Positions 1 through 10,400 of a DNA stretch of 21,720 nucleotides are shown piece by piece. This DNA is from a virus: IMG/VR virus record IMGVR_UViG_3300030104_002097, positions 1 through 21,720 of that record. The stretch is one strand, 5' to 3'. The notes beneath the pieces are model-generated. The model was not told where the DNA came from, made no database searches, and saw only the letters and a program-made list of their open reading frames with translations. Positions within the stretch are counted from its first letter, which is position 1; the number at the start of each line of letters is the position of its first letter. A program made the translations under genes and the position numbers.

Positions 1-152
1 TCTGCAGGTTCCAGACCAATAGAGCCATAGGCACCTACGGTATAAGTACCATCTGCATCTGATGCATTAATTGTGTAGTGAAGAGTATTGATCATTCCAG
101 TAGCAAGAATGCGATCACACTGAACAACATTCCAGGTATAAGTATTAGACAT
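1..152 (-). CDS. Partial small cyanophage hypothetical protein (5' end only)
   Basis: Seen: an open frame starts with ATG at 152 and runs off the left edge after 50 codons with no stop. It begins MSNTYTWNVVQCDRI and continues through a polar, threonine/tyrosine/glycine-rich stretch (HYTINASDADGTYTVGAYGS). No signal peptide or membrane segment is visible in this part. Context: it follows the tail fibre by 56 bases on the same strand, so it is likely in the next late gene group. From memory, short proteins opening with a similar Tyr-Thr-Trp-x-Val motif are frequent hypothetical genes of marine cyanophages; I cannot confirm the match here. Function unknown. The reading frame is secure, but the full length is unknown because the 3' part is outside the window. 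Confidence 0.7.
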   Translation of the reverse strand, partial: MSNTYTWNVVQCDRILATGMINTLHYTINASDADGTYTVGAYGSIGLEPA

Positions 153-175
153 AATTAAAGAGTGTTTGTTTTTTC

Positions 176-196
176 AAAAGGTCCGCGTTGCCACGG
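176..196 (-). terminator. Possible weak terminator after the tail fibre gene
   Basis: On the minus strand, just after the tail fibre stop, CCGTG-GCAA-CGCGG can form a 5-bp stem (one G-T pair) closed by a GCAA tetraloop. It is followed after two bases by a run of only four T. It lies between the fibre and the next ORF, where a transcript end would be plausible. The short stem and short T run make it weak. Confidence 0.35.
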
Positions 197-208
197 GGCG
201 GTTTACTG

Positions 209-3200
209 TCAACCAGCTTCAAGAGTTGCAACTTTGTCTGATAGTTCAGCCACAGCACCTAGAAGTTTCATAATTAGAGCATCCTGGCTAATGCCCTTGT
301 AGCTGTCATCTAGTTCTTCATAAGTAGCAGGTGTAACGTTACCCTCTTCGTCAGTAGTTTCAGGAGTTAGCTCTTTGCCTTGCTTAGTACGAGGAATCGT
401 CTTGACAATGCCAGGGCAGACTTCTTCAGCCTCCTGTGCAATTAGACCAAGAAAGCGCGTGTCTTTATCGGCAACAGGTGAATCATCAGTCCAATCCCAA
501 TTTCGCAGTCGATTACCAAGAGCAGTTACGTCAGCAAGCTGAGAGTTTGCATTAGTAATGTTTTCTTTAAAGCGTTGATCTGAGCTAGTGACATAACTTG
601 AAGCTGTTACGGAACCAGTAAATACGCCTTGTCCGTTACCATATAGCAAGATTGCAGTGTTACCTACATTGACTCCACCAGCATTAACTGTGCTGACAAA
701 TGTAGCCTCTCCAGCGTCAGTGATTGCAGAGGTTTCTGCACCATTACTATAAGCATGACCTCTAAAAAGTTTGCCACTAGCTTGCACAGCAATAGCTCCA
801 CCGGCGTCAAGAATTCCAACGCCTGTAACGTTTGTATTGTTTGGCGCTTGACCAAAAACAGCCGAGCCATCTACATTTATGGCCGACGTGTTAGTTGTTC
901 CGTAGTAACCAGCGAATATCGTTGCAGATGCACCAAAAGCACTATTTCTTTGAGAAACTATTCCACCTGTACCACCAAGAAACACGCCATCAGTGTCTGA
1001 TGAAGTGTTAAATGGTCCTACAGTTACATTCCCTGAGGTGTCGATTCGCATCCGCTCGGCTCCACTGGTGCCAAAACCTAGGTAATCATCAGAATGACCG
1101 TAAGCTATAAATCCTCTAAGTCCGCCTGCTGCATCATTGAAAACAAGTTGCCCAAAGCTAGATGTACCTGACTTAATAGTCATTCCACTATTGCCAGTGC
1201 TATTAATAACTAAATCATTAGCAGCAGACCAACCATCTCCGGTAGGATCTGTGCTGCCAATCCCAACATTTCCTGAGTTGAGGATTCGCATTGCCTCGGT
1301 GTTGTTAGTGCCAAAAACTACGGGATAGTTTTCATAATTCCATAGATACATAGTGTTGCCACCCCAGTTTCCAACGAAACCTCCCTGACCAGAACCAGTG
1401 CCTGTATTGGGATTTTGGAATAATACTGCCGTACCAAGTGTTGAACTATAAAGATTTAAAGACGCCACACCTGCAGTCGATCCGCCCGTTTGAATCCTGC
1501 CCGCGCTGTCGATTCGCATCGACTCACTAAAGGAAATGTCTGCGTTAGCAGAGCCCGAACCAGCATGTTCAAACAATATTGCGCCTTGAGTAGAATTAAA
1601 CTTAATTCTTGCTGCAGCGTCGGTATATTTATATTTATAAGTACCACCGGAATGACGATAGAAATTATGACCAATCTGTGTATCCGCAGTAGCAGTCTCT
1701 ACGTTGTAACTGGTTAGTGATCCGCCAGCGCCGAATTGCATTACATCGTATGTACTGTGAAGCGAGCTATTGGCTAAATCGTTTAAGCCAGTTTTTTTAA
1801 GAATTAGGTTTGTTTTTGCACTATCGGCAATGTGAATATTACCGTCAGGCGACGATGCCCCAATGCCAACTTTGCCCGAGCTGTCGATACGCATCCGCTC
1901 AGAGCCATTATTATAGAAAAGCATATTTCCTGCTTCTCTATTATTGATATAAGCATCTAGTCCAAACTCAAGAATGCTAAACCCATCGCTAGCACCTGTG
2001 CCAGTAGTAGAATTTTGTAGATAAATATAGGGCTGCGTAGCATTATAGATCTCAAATGTTGTATTTAGCGTAGTTTTACCAATCCCAACGTTGCCCGAGC
2101 TGTCGATTCGCATCTGGTCACTGGTACCGCCAGTGCCAAGCGACAACTCGCCGGTTGCAAGTGCATTTATTTCAAAAACATTAGTGGTTGCATTTTTAAA
2201 TTCAAGCTGAGCTGTATTTGCACCAGTAAATCGAGCAATACTGTTTCCTGAAGATTCCTTAACTTCAAGTTTATGACCAGGATTAGTTTCACCAATGCCT
2301 AAATTACCGCTAAATTCAGCATTACCAGTAGTAGCAAAAAGGTCAATCGTATGGGAGTTTAGGTTTAGATCACCGCTAGTATTAAATATTGCTTTACCAC
2401 CAGAGAAAGAGGCAGTGCCATCAGTAAACAGTTGAGTTTCATTGACTCCGATTGATAAAGTACCGGTCATACTATCACCGGTTCTGTTTACATAACGGTC
2501 ATCTCTTAATGGACCAACTAAGACCCAACTACGAGTACTTGAATCATCATAAAGAACATAAAGGTTCTGATCAGTAGTATTGAACCAAAGAGTACCGTTC
2601 TTAAAGTCATCTACATTAGGTGTAGTAGCTTGTTGAAGAGTAATCTGTTGATACCTGTTATCTCCATTAGAAGCAAAGTAGGATACATAAATCCAGTTTT
2701 GATTTGCTTTATCCCATAGTACTTTTGTAGAGATTCCCGAATCCCAATAGACACCAGTCACTGGGTCTTCACCAGTACCAGCACCAGCTTTTGGTGGCAT
2801 AAGAGGGATTTCAGGGTTAGCTCCTTCCAAACCAGTGGAATCAGTAACCTCATAACCCTTCAAGTTTTCAGGATCAGTCGCTGCAACAATATCTAACGCA
2901 GCTACGTTAGCAACTTGAACAAATTGAATATTGTTGTTTAGCAAGGCAAGGATAGTATCAATTAATCCTTCAAGCCTATCAATATCATTCTCATGATTTT
3001 CATCAGATGTCAAAGCTTCTTGAACAGCAAATAGTGTCTGATCAAAGTTTTGGTTGACATCACCAGCTCTAAACGGCGAACCAGCTAAGAAAGTAACTTC
3101 ATTGCTTGATACATCAGTTTCACGGTAAATCCTAACTGTAGAATCTACAGGAATACCTGTTGCTAATGTAACATTAGTGCCTGAAACAGAAACAACAGTC

Positions 3201-3325
3201 CAGGCAACTTTATCTACCTCCGCTTTTACATCAGAAGTTGTCATGTAATAAGGCGGTGTCCAAGTGATAACAAAGTTTGTTTCATTAGGACTGGTGGTAG
3301 TAAAGATATTTTGTGCGTAACTCAT
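209..3325 (-). CDS. T7-like tail fibre protein (gp17-like) with S74 chaperone domain
   Basis: Receptor-binding fibre of the virion, 1038 aa (T7 gp17 is about half that). Residues 1-130 (MSYAQNIFTTTSPNETNFVI..., GSPFRAGDVNQNFDQ) look like the T7 tail-fibre N-terminal anchor that binds the tail. Around 280-292 is the fibre motif RTGDSMTGTL. The middle holds five to six copies of a MRIDSSGNVGIG-like motif. The C-terminus is an intramolecular chaperone/peptidase S74 domain: Ser915 and Lys920 in SDQRFKENI match the self-cleaving Ser-Lys dyad of endosialidase-type fibres, followed by FLGLIAQEAEEV and a final coiled coil (LLGAVAELSDKVATLEAG). Inference: the chaperone trimerises the fibre and is cut off. 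The start ATG overlaps the stop of the upstream gene (ATGA), with AGG about 10 bases upstream. Confidence 0.93.
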   Translation of the reverse strand: MSYAQNIFTTTSPNETNFVITWTPPYYMTTSDVKAEVDKVAWTVVSVSGTNVTLATGIPVDSTVRIYRETDVSSNEVTFLAGSPFRAGDVNQNFDQTLFAVQEALTSDENHENDIDRLEGLIDTILALLNNNIQFVQVANVAALDIVAATDPENLKGYEVTDSTGLEGANPEIPLMPPKAGAGTGEDPVTGVYWDSGISTKVLWDKANQNWIYVSYFASNGDNRYQQITLQQATTPNVDDFKNGTLWFNTTDQNLYVLYDDSSTRSWVLVGPLRDDRYVNRTGDSMTGTLSIGVNETQLFTDGTASFSGGKAIFNTSGDLNLNSHTIDLFATTGNAEFSGNLGIGETNPGHKLEVKESSGNSIARFTGANTAQLEFKNATTNVFEINALATGELSLGTGGTSDQMRIDSSGNVGIGKTTLNTTFEIYNATQPYIYLQNSTTGTGASDGFSILEFGLDAYINNREAGNMLFYNNGSERMRIDSSGKVGIGASSPDGNIHIADSAKTNLILKKTGLNDLANSSLHSTYDVMQFGAGGSLTSYNVETATADTQIGHNFYRHSGGTYKYKYTDAAARIKFNSTQGAILFEHAGSGSANADISFSESMRIDSAGRIQTGGSTAGVASLNLYSSTLGTAVLFQNPNTGTGSGQGGFVGNWGGNTMYLWNYENYPVVFGTNNTEAMRILNSGNVGIGSTDPTGDGWSAANDLVINSTGNSGMTIKSGTSSFGQLVFNDAAGGLRGFIAYGHSDDYLGFGTSGAERMRIDTSGNVTVGPFNTSSDTDGVFLGGTGGIVSQRNSAFGASATIFAGYYGTTNTSAINVDGSAVFGQAPNNTNVTGVGILDAGGAIAVQASGKLFRGHAYSNGAETSAITDAGEATFVSTVNAGGVNVGNTAILLYGNGQGVFTGSVTASSYVTSSDQRFKENITNANSQLADVTALGNRLRNWDWTDDSPVADKDTRFLGLIAQEAEEVCPGIVKTIPRTKQGKELTPETTDEEGNVTPATYEELDDSYKGISQDALIMKLLGAVAELSDKVATLEAG
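1020..2310 (-). repeat. Degenerate MRIDSSGNVGIG-type repeats inside the tail fibre gene
   Basis: The fibre shaft carries the motif as MRIDSSGNVGIG, MRIDSSGKVGIG, MRIDSAGRIQTG, MRILNSGNVGIG and MRIDTSGNVTVG, plus a partial GNLGIG copy. At DNA level this is a recurring block close to CTGTCGATTCGCATC on the plus strand, near 1038, 1283, 1506, 1880 and 2100. Spacing is irregular (roughly 220-380 bases) and the sequence between copies is unrelated. These are protein structural repeats in a beta-rich shaft, not a CRISPR array. Such near-identical blocks could recombine and swap fibre modules. Confidence 0.85.
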
Positions 3326-6300
3326 TTAAATTTACCTAGTTCTTGTAGTTCTTGTTGTGTTTTTTCGGCAATAGAGTAAGCCTTGCTTGGATCACCAGCC
3401 TTCATAGCGTTATCAATCAGTTTTTTACCAGTAATTTTTTGTGCAATAGTCGGATATGTTTCGTACATTCTATTTTCAGCAATCTTTTTAGCATCTTGTA
3501 CTAAACGATTAAGCCTAACTACTACGGGAAGCTTTTTAGTATCAGGTTGAAGCTCATCGTATGTCTTACCAGTAGACAACTCAGCACGAACAATATCTAA
3601 TTGATCATTATATTTTTTGTTAAACATCATTCCACTACCACCGGGCTCACCACTACCGTAAATCTTTTTCCAGATCTGTTGTTCACCAATATATCTAGAC
3701 ATGATATTACGTTCTTGAGCACTATACCTATGTGTACCGGTTGTATCTGTAAGCAGTGAAGTTGAAAGATCTAGTCCAGAGTTGTTAATCCATTCACGCC
3801 ATGGCTCAATAGACTGTGTAACCGGTATAGGGTTAACAGCATTCATGATACGAAGTATAGGATTATCAATTTCATTGACAGGATTACCTGTCCACCAATC
3901 AATTTTATCAGGTACAGTCAAATTGACACCTGGAATACGGCTACCAATATAGTTTTGAAGATCATTGTAAATCTCTTTATTAGCATTATCAAGGGCTTTA
4001 GCAAGTACACCTTGTCCACTAGACATAGGAATTGCCATACGTGCAGTGTTAGTTAGGAAGCGTTGCATAGCAGCGTCATCACCGGAACCAACCCATGCCA
4101 CAAGAGGTTCAATACCTGTTAAAGGTGTAGAGCTAGCAAAGGCTTGAGTAGTAGTCCAGATTAACTTCTGCATTAAGTCTTGCTTGAATGGCTCAGAGAT
4201 GTCATTAGCGTAATAACTAAGATCACCAATGATTGTAAGCATAGGATCAAGAGGAATAATACCTGCATATGAAACCCAGTTACCACCAAGATTAATTGTT
4301 TTTGGTTTCCAACCAGGAGTACTCATCAAAGCATTACGTGCCTTCTTATCTCTAGGATAATTACCTCGGATATTACCTTGTAGACCATAACCTGCCATAG
4401 CAGATACAATCATGCCACCTGTAGCTACACGACCAAGATACTCATTCTTCAGATTATCTACAATCTTAAATTTATCGGGATCATTAATATCAATATTATG
4501 CAGTGTCATTACTTCATCGATCTGCTCAGGAGTCTTAGCGTAAAGAGTCTTGGCATATCGGTTACTATTAGGAAGCAAACTAAATGGTGTATAACTAATC
4601 ATCTTCCGCATACTATTTAGAGAAGTACTTGGGAACATAATTGCATACTGCATAGCAGGATACTTACTAATTAATGCACCAAGGTTTTGTGCTAAAGCAT
4701 TTTCCTCATTAAGTGCTATATCTCTAGCTTGACTATTTAAATAATCACTCTTAATTAGGTTAGTTTTAGGATCAAATACCTGTTCAAAGTTCTTACGTTG
4801 AGCTTCCAATACCTTGACATCATTCATCCTCATACCTGCTGTATAAGCATCGTCGTATGCCTTAAATTTAGATGCCATAGATGCTGTCATATACGTAGAC
4901 ATAGCATCAATACCAATCATAAGGTTGGTGCCATAACGCATAAATGGACTAAGAGAAGCTTGATAGTTACCTTGTGTCCAGCGTAACATTGCAAGACTAC
5001 CTAAATCATTTTTCTTGGTAAACTCCTCACCCATACGGTCAAGAACTTCCATCTTGCCTCTTATAGAACGTGCATAATCGTGATCTTTACGCATCAATTC
5101 AATGAATTGCTCAGGATCATGAGTAGCTTTTCTGAATGTCTGCCATCCATAAGTCAATGCACGACCAATAGTGTCTCGTTCTACTGCAAAAGCATAAGCA
5201 CCTTTCCGTAGTGCACTAAAATCACCACCTAAAGCACCACGTACTCCAGCACCAATCATATAATCAACAGGTTTAAGTGCAAGACTAGAGAACGCACCAA
5301 CAGCAGCTCTACCAGCAGATAAACCAGACAGTACATTGTTATAAAGAACACCCCAAAGACCTTCACTAAAGGCATTACGCCCATCCTTACCGGACTTCAA
5401 CATACCCATTGGCGATAGTTGTTGTTTAGCCCATGCATTAACCGCAGCCATACCTGTTACTTTACCTTCAGTAAGGTCATAGGCAAGTATCAATGTTCTT
5501 GCAGATTCAATATCAGTCTCTTTAAGCAGTTTAAGTTCTCTATGGAAGTTCAATGCAGATTCATGATTTTTTTTTGCATGTTCTGTAAACTGTGCAGCTA
5601 GTTGTTCAGCATTAGGTTTACGCTCCCACCAACCAAAATTACGAAGTGAAAAAGAACTACTATATTTAGCAATACTATATTCTTCAGAAAGGAATTTAAT
5701 CTTATCAATAATGGTTTCCATAACAGCATCTTCGTCTACCTGACCCTTGAATACTCTCATGGCATCTGTATAGACACTAATTTCCTTTGCTGTTGTTTCA
5801 ATAGCTCGTGCTGACATAGCAGCAATATCTTCTCCTAAAAATTCCTTAGAAAGATATTTAATTGCTTTACCTACGTCAGGCAAGGCAGCATCGTTTAATT
5901 GATTAACACTTAAAGATCTAGTTATAAGCTTTTCATATTTATCAGGCATTAAGGCTTCTCGAAGCATATCGACATCCCGAGCTTGAACAATCTCAGTAAA
6001 TAGATCTAAAGCATTCTCTTTCATCTGCTTGTAGGTAAATCTATAACCATCAACAATTGCACTGTATTTACCTGCTGCTCTTTGGTCCTCAAGGAGTGCA
6101 CGGACTTGCATACGGGAATTCGTATCAAGCTCCAGACCCTTCTTCATCATTGGGTAGGTAAGAAGTGGTGGTGGTAGTCCTTCGGACACGCCTGAGCGGA
6201 TTGCAGCGATGTCTGCGGCGTTCCTAGCGACGTTTGCACGTGGAATAGATTGCCTTGGTCTCGATGCAGCATCACCAAGTTGTGATTGAATATCAGGATC

Positions 6301-7440
6301 GAAGGTATCTAGATTGGGATTCTGTTGAAGCTTTATCGCGCCAACTTCATCAGTTTGCCAAGTACGACTGGCATCCATTTCCTGCACATAACTAGCCAAA
6401 GGATCAGTTGTAGCGTTAGACCTACCAGTATTAAAATATGCCTTATACAGAGCACCTTGCTCTTCCAATAGCATATCTCTCCGGGAAATCAGATCATCAA
6501 CTCCTACTCCATTAACAGCTTCAATTTCATCTGTAAGCTGCATGATCTCCTCATCCAATTCCTGTGTTCTAAATACAGTATCTGGATCAGGATTTTCTCT
6601 CATCTTGATCTGTTTAAAGGTAGCAGCTTGTTGATCTCTAGGTTCAAACCAACGCATTATTGGTTTACCAGCAGACAGTACGTAACCAATAGCATCACCA
6701 ATGATCGAGAGACCACCGGCTTCCATCATCAATTTACGTCTGCGTACTTCAGGGCTGTCATCGTCCATGACTTGAATAGCCTCCGGCATTTTTAATCCAA
6801 GAGGTCTATTAATCTTTTCTAGAAAGTCATCAATACCACGTACAATACCTTCATCACGTTCTGAATAATCAGAGAATCCAGCAATAGCAACGTCTAATGT
6901 TCCAGCAATACCAGCTGTAGCAAGACCTTGAGTGACCTTACCGCCATTAATAGCAGCAGTAGCTCTAGTACCAAGTGGTCCAGATACTACTGCAGCTGCA
7001 ACACTAGGAACAATGACTGAAGCCACATCCCTAGCAGCTTGTGTATTTGGGTTTTTAAATCTAGTAGCTTCGTCATAGGCATCATCAATCTTGGCACCAA
7101 TGCCAGGAATTTTTCCTACGACATCCATACCAAAATCAATTAAACCCCTTGGTAAAAGGTTGTCATAAAAAGATCCCATCTCTTCGGCATCTTCTTTTGA
7201 CACACCTTTGAACTCAAGTTTATTACTTTGAGTAGGTTGTTCTTGTGTAGGTGGTTGTTGTACTTGTTCTGTAGGTTGCTCAGGTGCCTCAGTAGGAGCC
7301 TCCGTAGAGGCTACCTTTCCATCAGGACCTGGACGACCTGGTTCGACATTAGGACCTTGATAGGTACCATCTGTCATGTTTGCTCGATATTCCCTTAGTT
7401 GACGTTCGTCATCGTAAGTCGTGTGGTCAAATGGGTTCAT
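3322..7440 (-). CDS. Internal core/ejection protein, gp16-like
   Basis: At 1372 aa it is close to T7 gp16 (about 1318 aa) and sits in the gp16 position between the gp15-like protein and the fibre. Residues about 30-72 are a Pro/Thr/Glu/Gln-rich disordered tract. Residues about 140-180 (VASVIVPSVAAAVVSGPLG...) and 690-735 (LWGVLYNNVLSGLSAGRAAVGAFSSL...) are Ala/Gly-rich hydrophobic segments that could insert into membrane, as expected of an ejected channel protein. Known in T7: gp16 is ejected with the DNA and carries an N-terminal lytic transglycosylase. I see no transglycosylase-like segment at this N-terminus; a hydrolase-like domain is instead in the upstream protein. The start ATG is 12 bases after the upstream stop and lacks a clear ribosome binding site. 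Its stop overlaps the fibre start. Confidence 0.82.
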   Translation of the reverse strand: MNPFDHTTYDDERQLREYRANMTDGTYQGPNVEPGRPGPDGKVASTEAPTEAPEQPTEQVQQPPTQEQPTQSNKLEFKGVSKEDAEEMGSFYDNLLPRGLIDFGMDVVGKIPGIGAKIDDAYDEATRFKNPNTQAARDVASVIVPSVAAAVVSGPLGTRATAAINGGKVTQGLATAGIAGTLDVAIAGFSDYSERDEGIVRGIDDFLEKINRPLGLKMPEAIQVMDDDSPEVRRRKLMMEAGGLSIIGDAIGYVLSAGKPIMRWFEPRDQQAATFKQIKMRENPDPDTVFRTQELDEEIMQLTDEIEAVNGVGVDDLISRRDMLLEEQGALYKAYFNTGRSNATTDPLASYVQEMDASRTWQTDEVGAIKLQQNPNLDTFDPDIQSQLGDAASRPRQSIPRANVARNAADIAAIRSGVSEGLPPPLLTYPMMKKGLELDTNSRMQVRALLEDQRAAGKYSAIVDGYRFTYKQMKENALDLFTEIVQARDVDMLREALMPDKYEKLITRSLSVNQLNDAALPDVGKAIKYLSKEFLGEDIAAMSARAIETTAKEISVYTDAMRVFKGQVDEDAVMETIIDKIKFLSEEYSIAKYSSSFSLRNFGWWERKPNAEQLAAQFTEHAKKNHESALNFHRELKLLKETDIESARTLILAYDLTEGKVTGMAAVNAWAKQQLSPMGMLKSGKDGRNAFSEGLWGVLYNNVLSGLSAGRAAVGAFSSLALKPVDYMIGAGVRGALGGDFSALRKGAYAFAVERDTIGRALTYGWQTFRKATHDPEQFIELMRKDHDYARSIRGKMEVLDRMGEEFTKKNDLGSLAMLRWTQGNYQASLSPFMRYGTNLMIGIDAMSTYMTASMASKFKAYDDAYTAGMRMNDVKVLEAQRKNFEQVFDPKTNLIKSDYLNSQARDIALNEENALAQNLGALISKYPAMQYAIMFPSTSLNSMRKMISYTPFSLLPNSNRYAKTLYAKTPEQIDEVMTLHNIDINDPDKFKIVDNLKNEYLGRVATGGMIVSAMAGYGLQGNIRGNYPRDKKARNALMSTPGWKPKTINLGGNWVSYAGIIPLDPMLTIIGDLSYYANDISEPFKQDLMQKLIWTTTQAFASSTPLTGIEPLVAWVGSGDDAAMQRFLTNTARMAIPMSSGQGVLAKALDNANKEIYNDLQNYIGSRIPGVNLTVPDKIDWWTGNPVNEIDNPILRIMNAVNPIPVTQSIEPWREWINNSGLDLSTSLLTDTTGTHRYSAQERNIMSRYIGEQQIWKKIYGSGEPGGSGMMFNKKYNDQLDIVRAELSTGKTYDELQPDTKKLPVVVRLNRLVQDAKKIAENRMYETYPTIAQKITGKKLIDNAMKAGDPSKAYSIAEKTQQELQELGKFK

Positions 7441-7452
7441 AATATTTGTCTA

Positions 7453-10400
7453 TTAGAATGAAAATCTCTTGCCATTAGGTAATTCAATAATCGATTTATA
7501 ACCAGCTTCAGTGGGATAACCACCAATGACACGTGCACCATTTTTAAGGTGCAAGGTCTGACCATTGCGAGTAACATGACTCCATCCAAGATGTTGTGAA
7601 GTTCTATACTTTCTTGGTGCATTAAAACTAAGTTCTTCAGATCGCTTACCTTTACCGTAGAATTTATCTGTTATTTCTCCAAGTCTATCCATACCAGCAT
7701 TAGGATCAGCAATTTCAACATACTTATCAATTGACTCAGATGGATTAACTGTAGTCTCAGTTGATTGATTTAAAGTAGAAGCAACAGTTCTAACAGTTGA
7801 AGACATTCCATTAGGATTTAAAGACTGAGGACCTGTATATTCTTGAATCAGATCATCGGGGTTATATCCCATACCTTCTAGAATAGTTAGTATTTTGGAT
7901 TCATATTGTGGATCAGTGGCATAGCCAGCACCTTTAATAGCTTTAATAGCTTGTCTATAAGTTTGTGCCTCTGCAAATCCAGGTGCGTTATTAACCCATT
8001 CAGTTAAAGCTTGAGCAGATTGAAGAGGAGTATCATAGTTTTCAAATACTGAATCCTCTTTAACCCATTTACCATCAATAAACTCATCAGCACCCTTTAA
8101 AAAAGTACCTTGACCTGTCCTACTCTTAATGTTAAACAGAGCATTAGAACCATGAACAGTAGCCCCTCTACCAGTCTCTAAAGCCCACATAGCAGCTGCC
8201 AGAGGAGGAGCTTTAAACTTGGCAATTTGAGCTAAACTCATAACATCTTGTTCACCGTCAATACCACTTCGGACAGTACCTACTGCATTACCAGTACCAA
8301 TAATCGCTGCATTTATCCTTGCAGCTGTAGGTTGTGCTAGTAACTTTTTAAGCTTAGGACTTACCTCAGCAACTTCGACTAATTTATCGAAAGCACCCGG
8401 CTCAATTTTTTGGTCAATTTTTGCAGCCTGTAGTTGTTGGTTAATGACTTCATATGGCAATTTATTAGTCATCGAAGCTATTTGATTAACCCATGGTGTG
8501 TATTCAATCATTCTTCCATTTGCAATATCACCTTCGATGTCCGCTAAATACCTATTACTTAGGTATACGTTTGTGGACAAGAGGTTTGGATTTTGATTAA
8601 TATCTTTTATTTGCTGTTGAGTATTAGTTGCCTGAGCAATAGAGTAATTGCCTGATGAAAAATATTTGACATAACCTTGTGTACCGTTAGCTTCATCAGC
8701 AGGAACAACATAGAAAGGGTTACTCGGATCATTTATACCGTAAGTTACATAATCCACTGTGTCCTTACGTGCTTCTACATGCCTTGCCTGAACATCTAAA
8801 TGAGGTTTCTCTGTTTTTAGTTGGTCGAATCTATCAACGTAATAATCACCAATTTCAGTTTTAGCCCAATTAACACTAGGATGAACAACACTACCAATAT
8901 CTTGTTTGTCTAATTTCAGCAGGATTATACTTAATCCATCTTTTTCCACATCTTTTCGGTTGTAACCTTCTTTGCTAGGATCAGACGAATTAAAGTTATC
9001 AACATAGCCTAATAGCTCCTCACGTTGATCTTTAGACAACCAGTTCATATTTTGTTGCACAGTAAGAGCCTTTAAATCACCATTAATACCAGCTTTTTGT
9101 AATTCAAGGAAAGCAGATTCTTTATCAAGATTGGCACTATCATCAACACCAAAGTTATCTACAATGTCAGTAACTTCTTTTAAAATAGTAGGCTTGTTTT
9201 TATATGCATAAAGCATCGCTTGTTTGATTTGATTAGTTTCCGATGGAGTAATTCTACTATCTTCCAAAGCAGCAGCCATTAACCTATTAACATCTTCTTT
9301 AGCAGCTGACATCTCCTCTTGTTCACGTTGAGCTTCAAATTTCCTCTGACGCTCCCTAATGGTTTTATTGAGGATATTCAGTGATTCACTGCTTTTAATT
9401 GATTGAAGAGGTACTGGTTTACCTGATGTATTCAATACAAGTGCTTGCTCATTAAGGAAGTGAGCTACAGCATCAAGATTCTTGTCAAAAACTCCACTTT
9501 CTATTTGTGATTGAAACTCAGGTAAAACAATACTATCCCTAATAAAAGCATAGTCAGGTAAACCTTTTTCATTACTATACTTACCAGGGTTTTCAGCAGC
9601 CCATCTAGCAGTTAAAGTAGAAATAGTATTACGACTACGAGGATCAAATGGTTTAGTAACAGCTGAATAAAGTTCTTGCTGCATATATCGAGACTGCCTG
9701 GCTTCTGCCATGACACCCCTTTCTTCATCCAGAGCAGCTTCAGAAGTTGCTAATGCTCGATTAGTATATGATTCAGCTACATCGTAAAAATTTCTAACGA
9801 GAAATTCAGCACTAATTCCATTAGGCTTACCGTCTTTACCTTTATTTAAACCAAGTTGTTCGACAGTTTCGTTGATTAATGCCTTATAACCTTGAGCAGC
9901 AATTTCACCACCACGTCGTTTAGCTTCATCTAGAGTTAGTTTAAGTGGTTCGTTAGTTACAGGATCATAAAGTGTATATTTAAAATCTTTATTGACAGCA
10001 GCTATATCCTCTATGTTTGCAGCATAATGGTTAAGTTTTACTCTTTGTAAACCAACAGCAAGGCTTCCAAAAGCCGTTCGTCTGGTTGGTTCGACAGCAT
10101 TGTTACCAACATATGGTGCTTGAGTATTAGCAATAGCGTTTACAGAAGCATCACTCGCACTTAAAGTGGCTTCCTTTACATCCATAAAACCGTATTCAAT
10201 ACGTTTTTGTTCTGGTGTCATCCCGTTTAAACGTATCACTTCTGCCTTATGGGCATTATTTTCCTTTATCTCCTCATCTTTCTTGGCTTCGTCAATAAAT
10301 TTTTTCCCTAGAGTTTGAGAGAAATCTGACAAACTCTTCAAGAACTCAGCAGATTGCCTTCTTTGTGTTTCAAGATTAGCAATATTAGTTTCATCATTTC

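Noticed and set aside
755-1717. Several plus-strand frames of 60-80 codons opposite the tail fibre
   Set aside because: They arise from the antisense of the repeated shaft, have no ribosome sites and no recognisable protein features.
1020-2310. CRISPR-like repeat series
   Set aside because: The repeats are degenerate, unevenly spaced and in frame within the fibre gene, encoding the MRIDSSGNVGIG motif.
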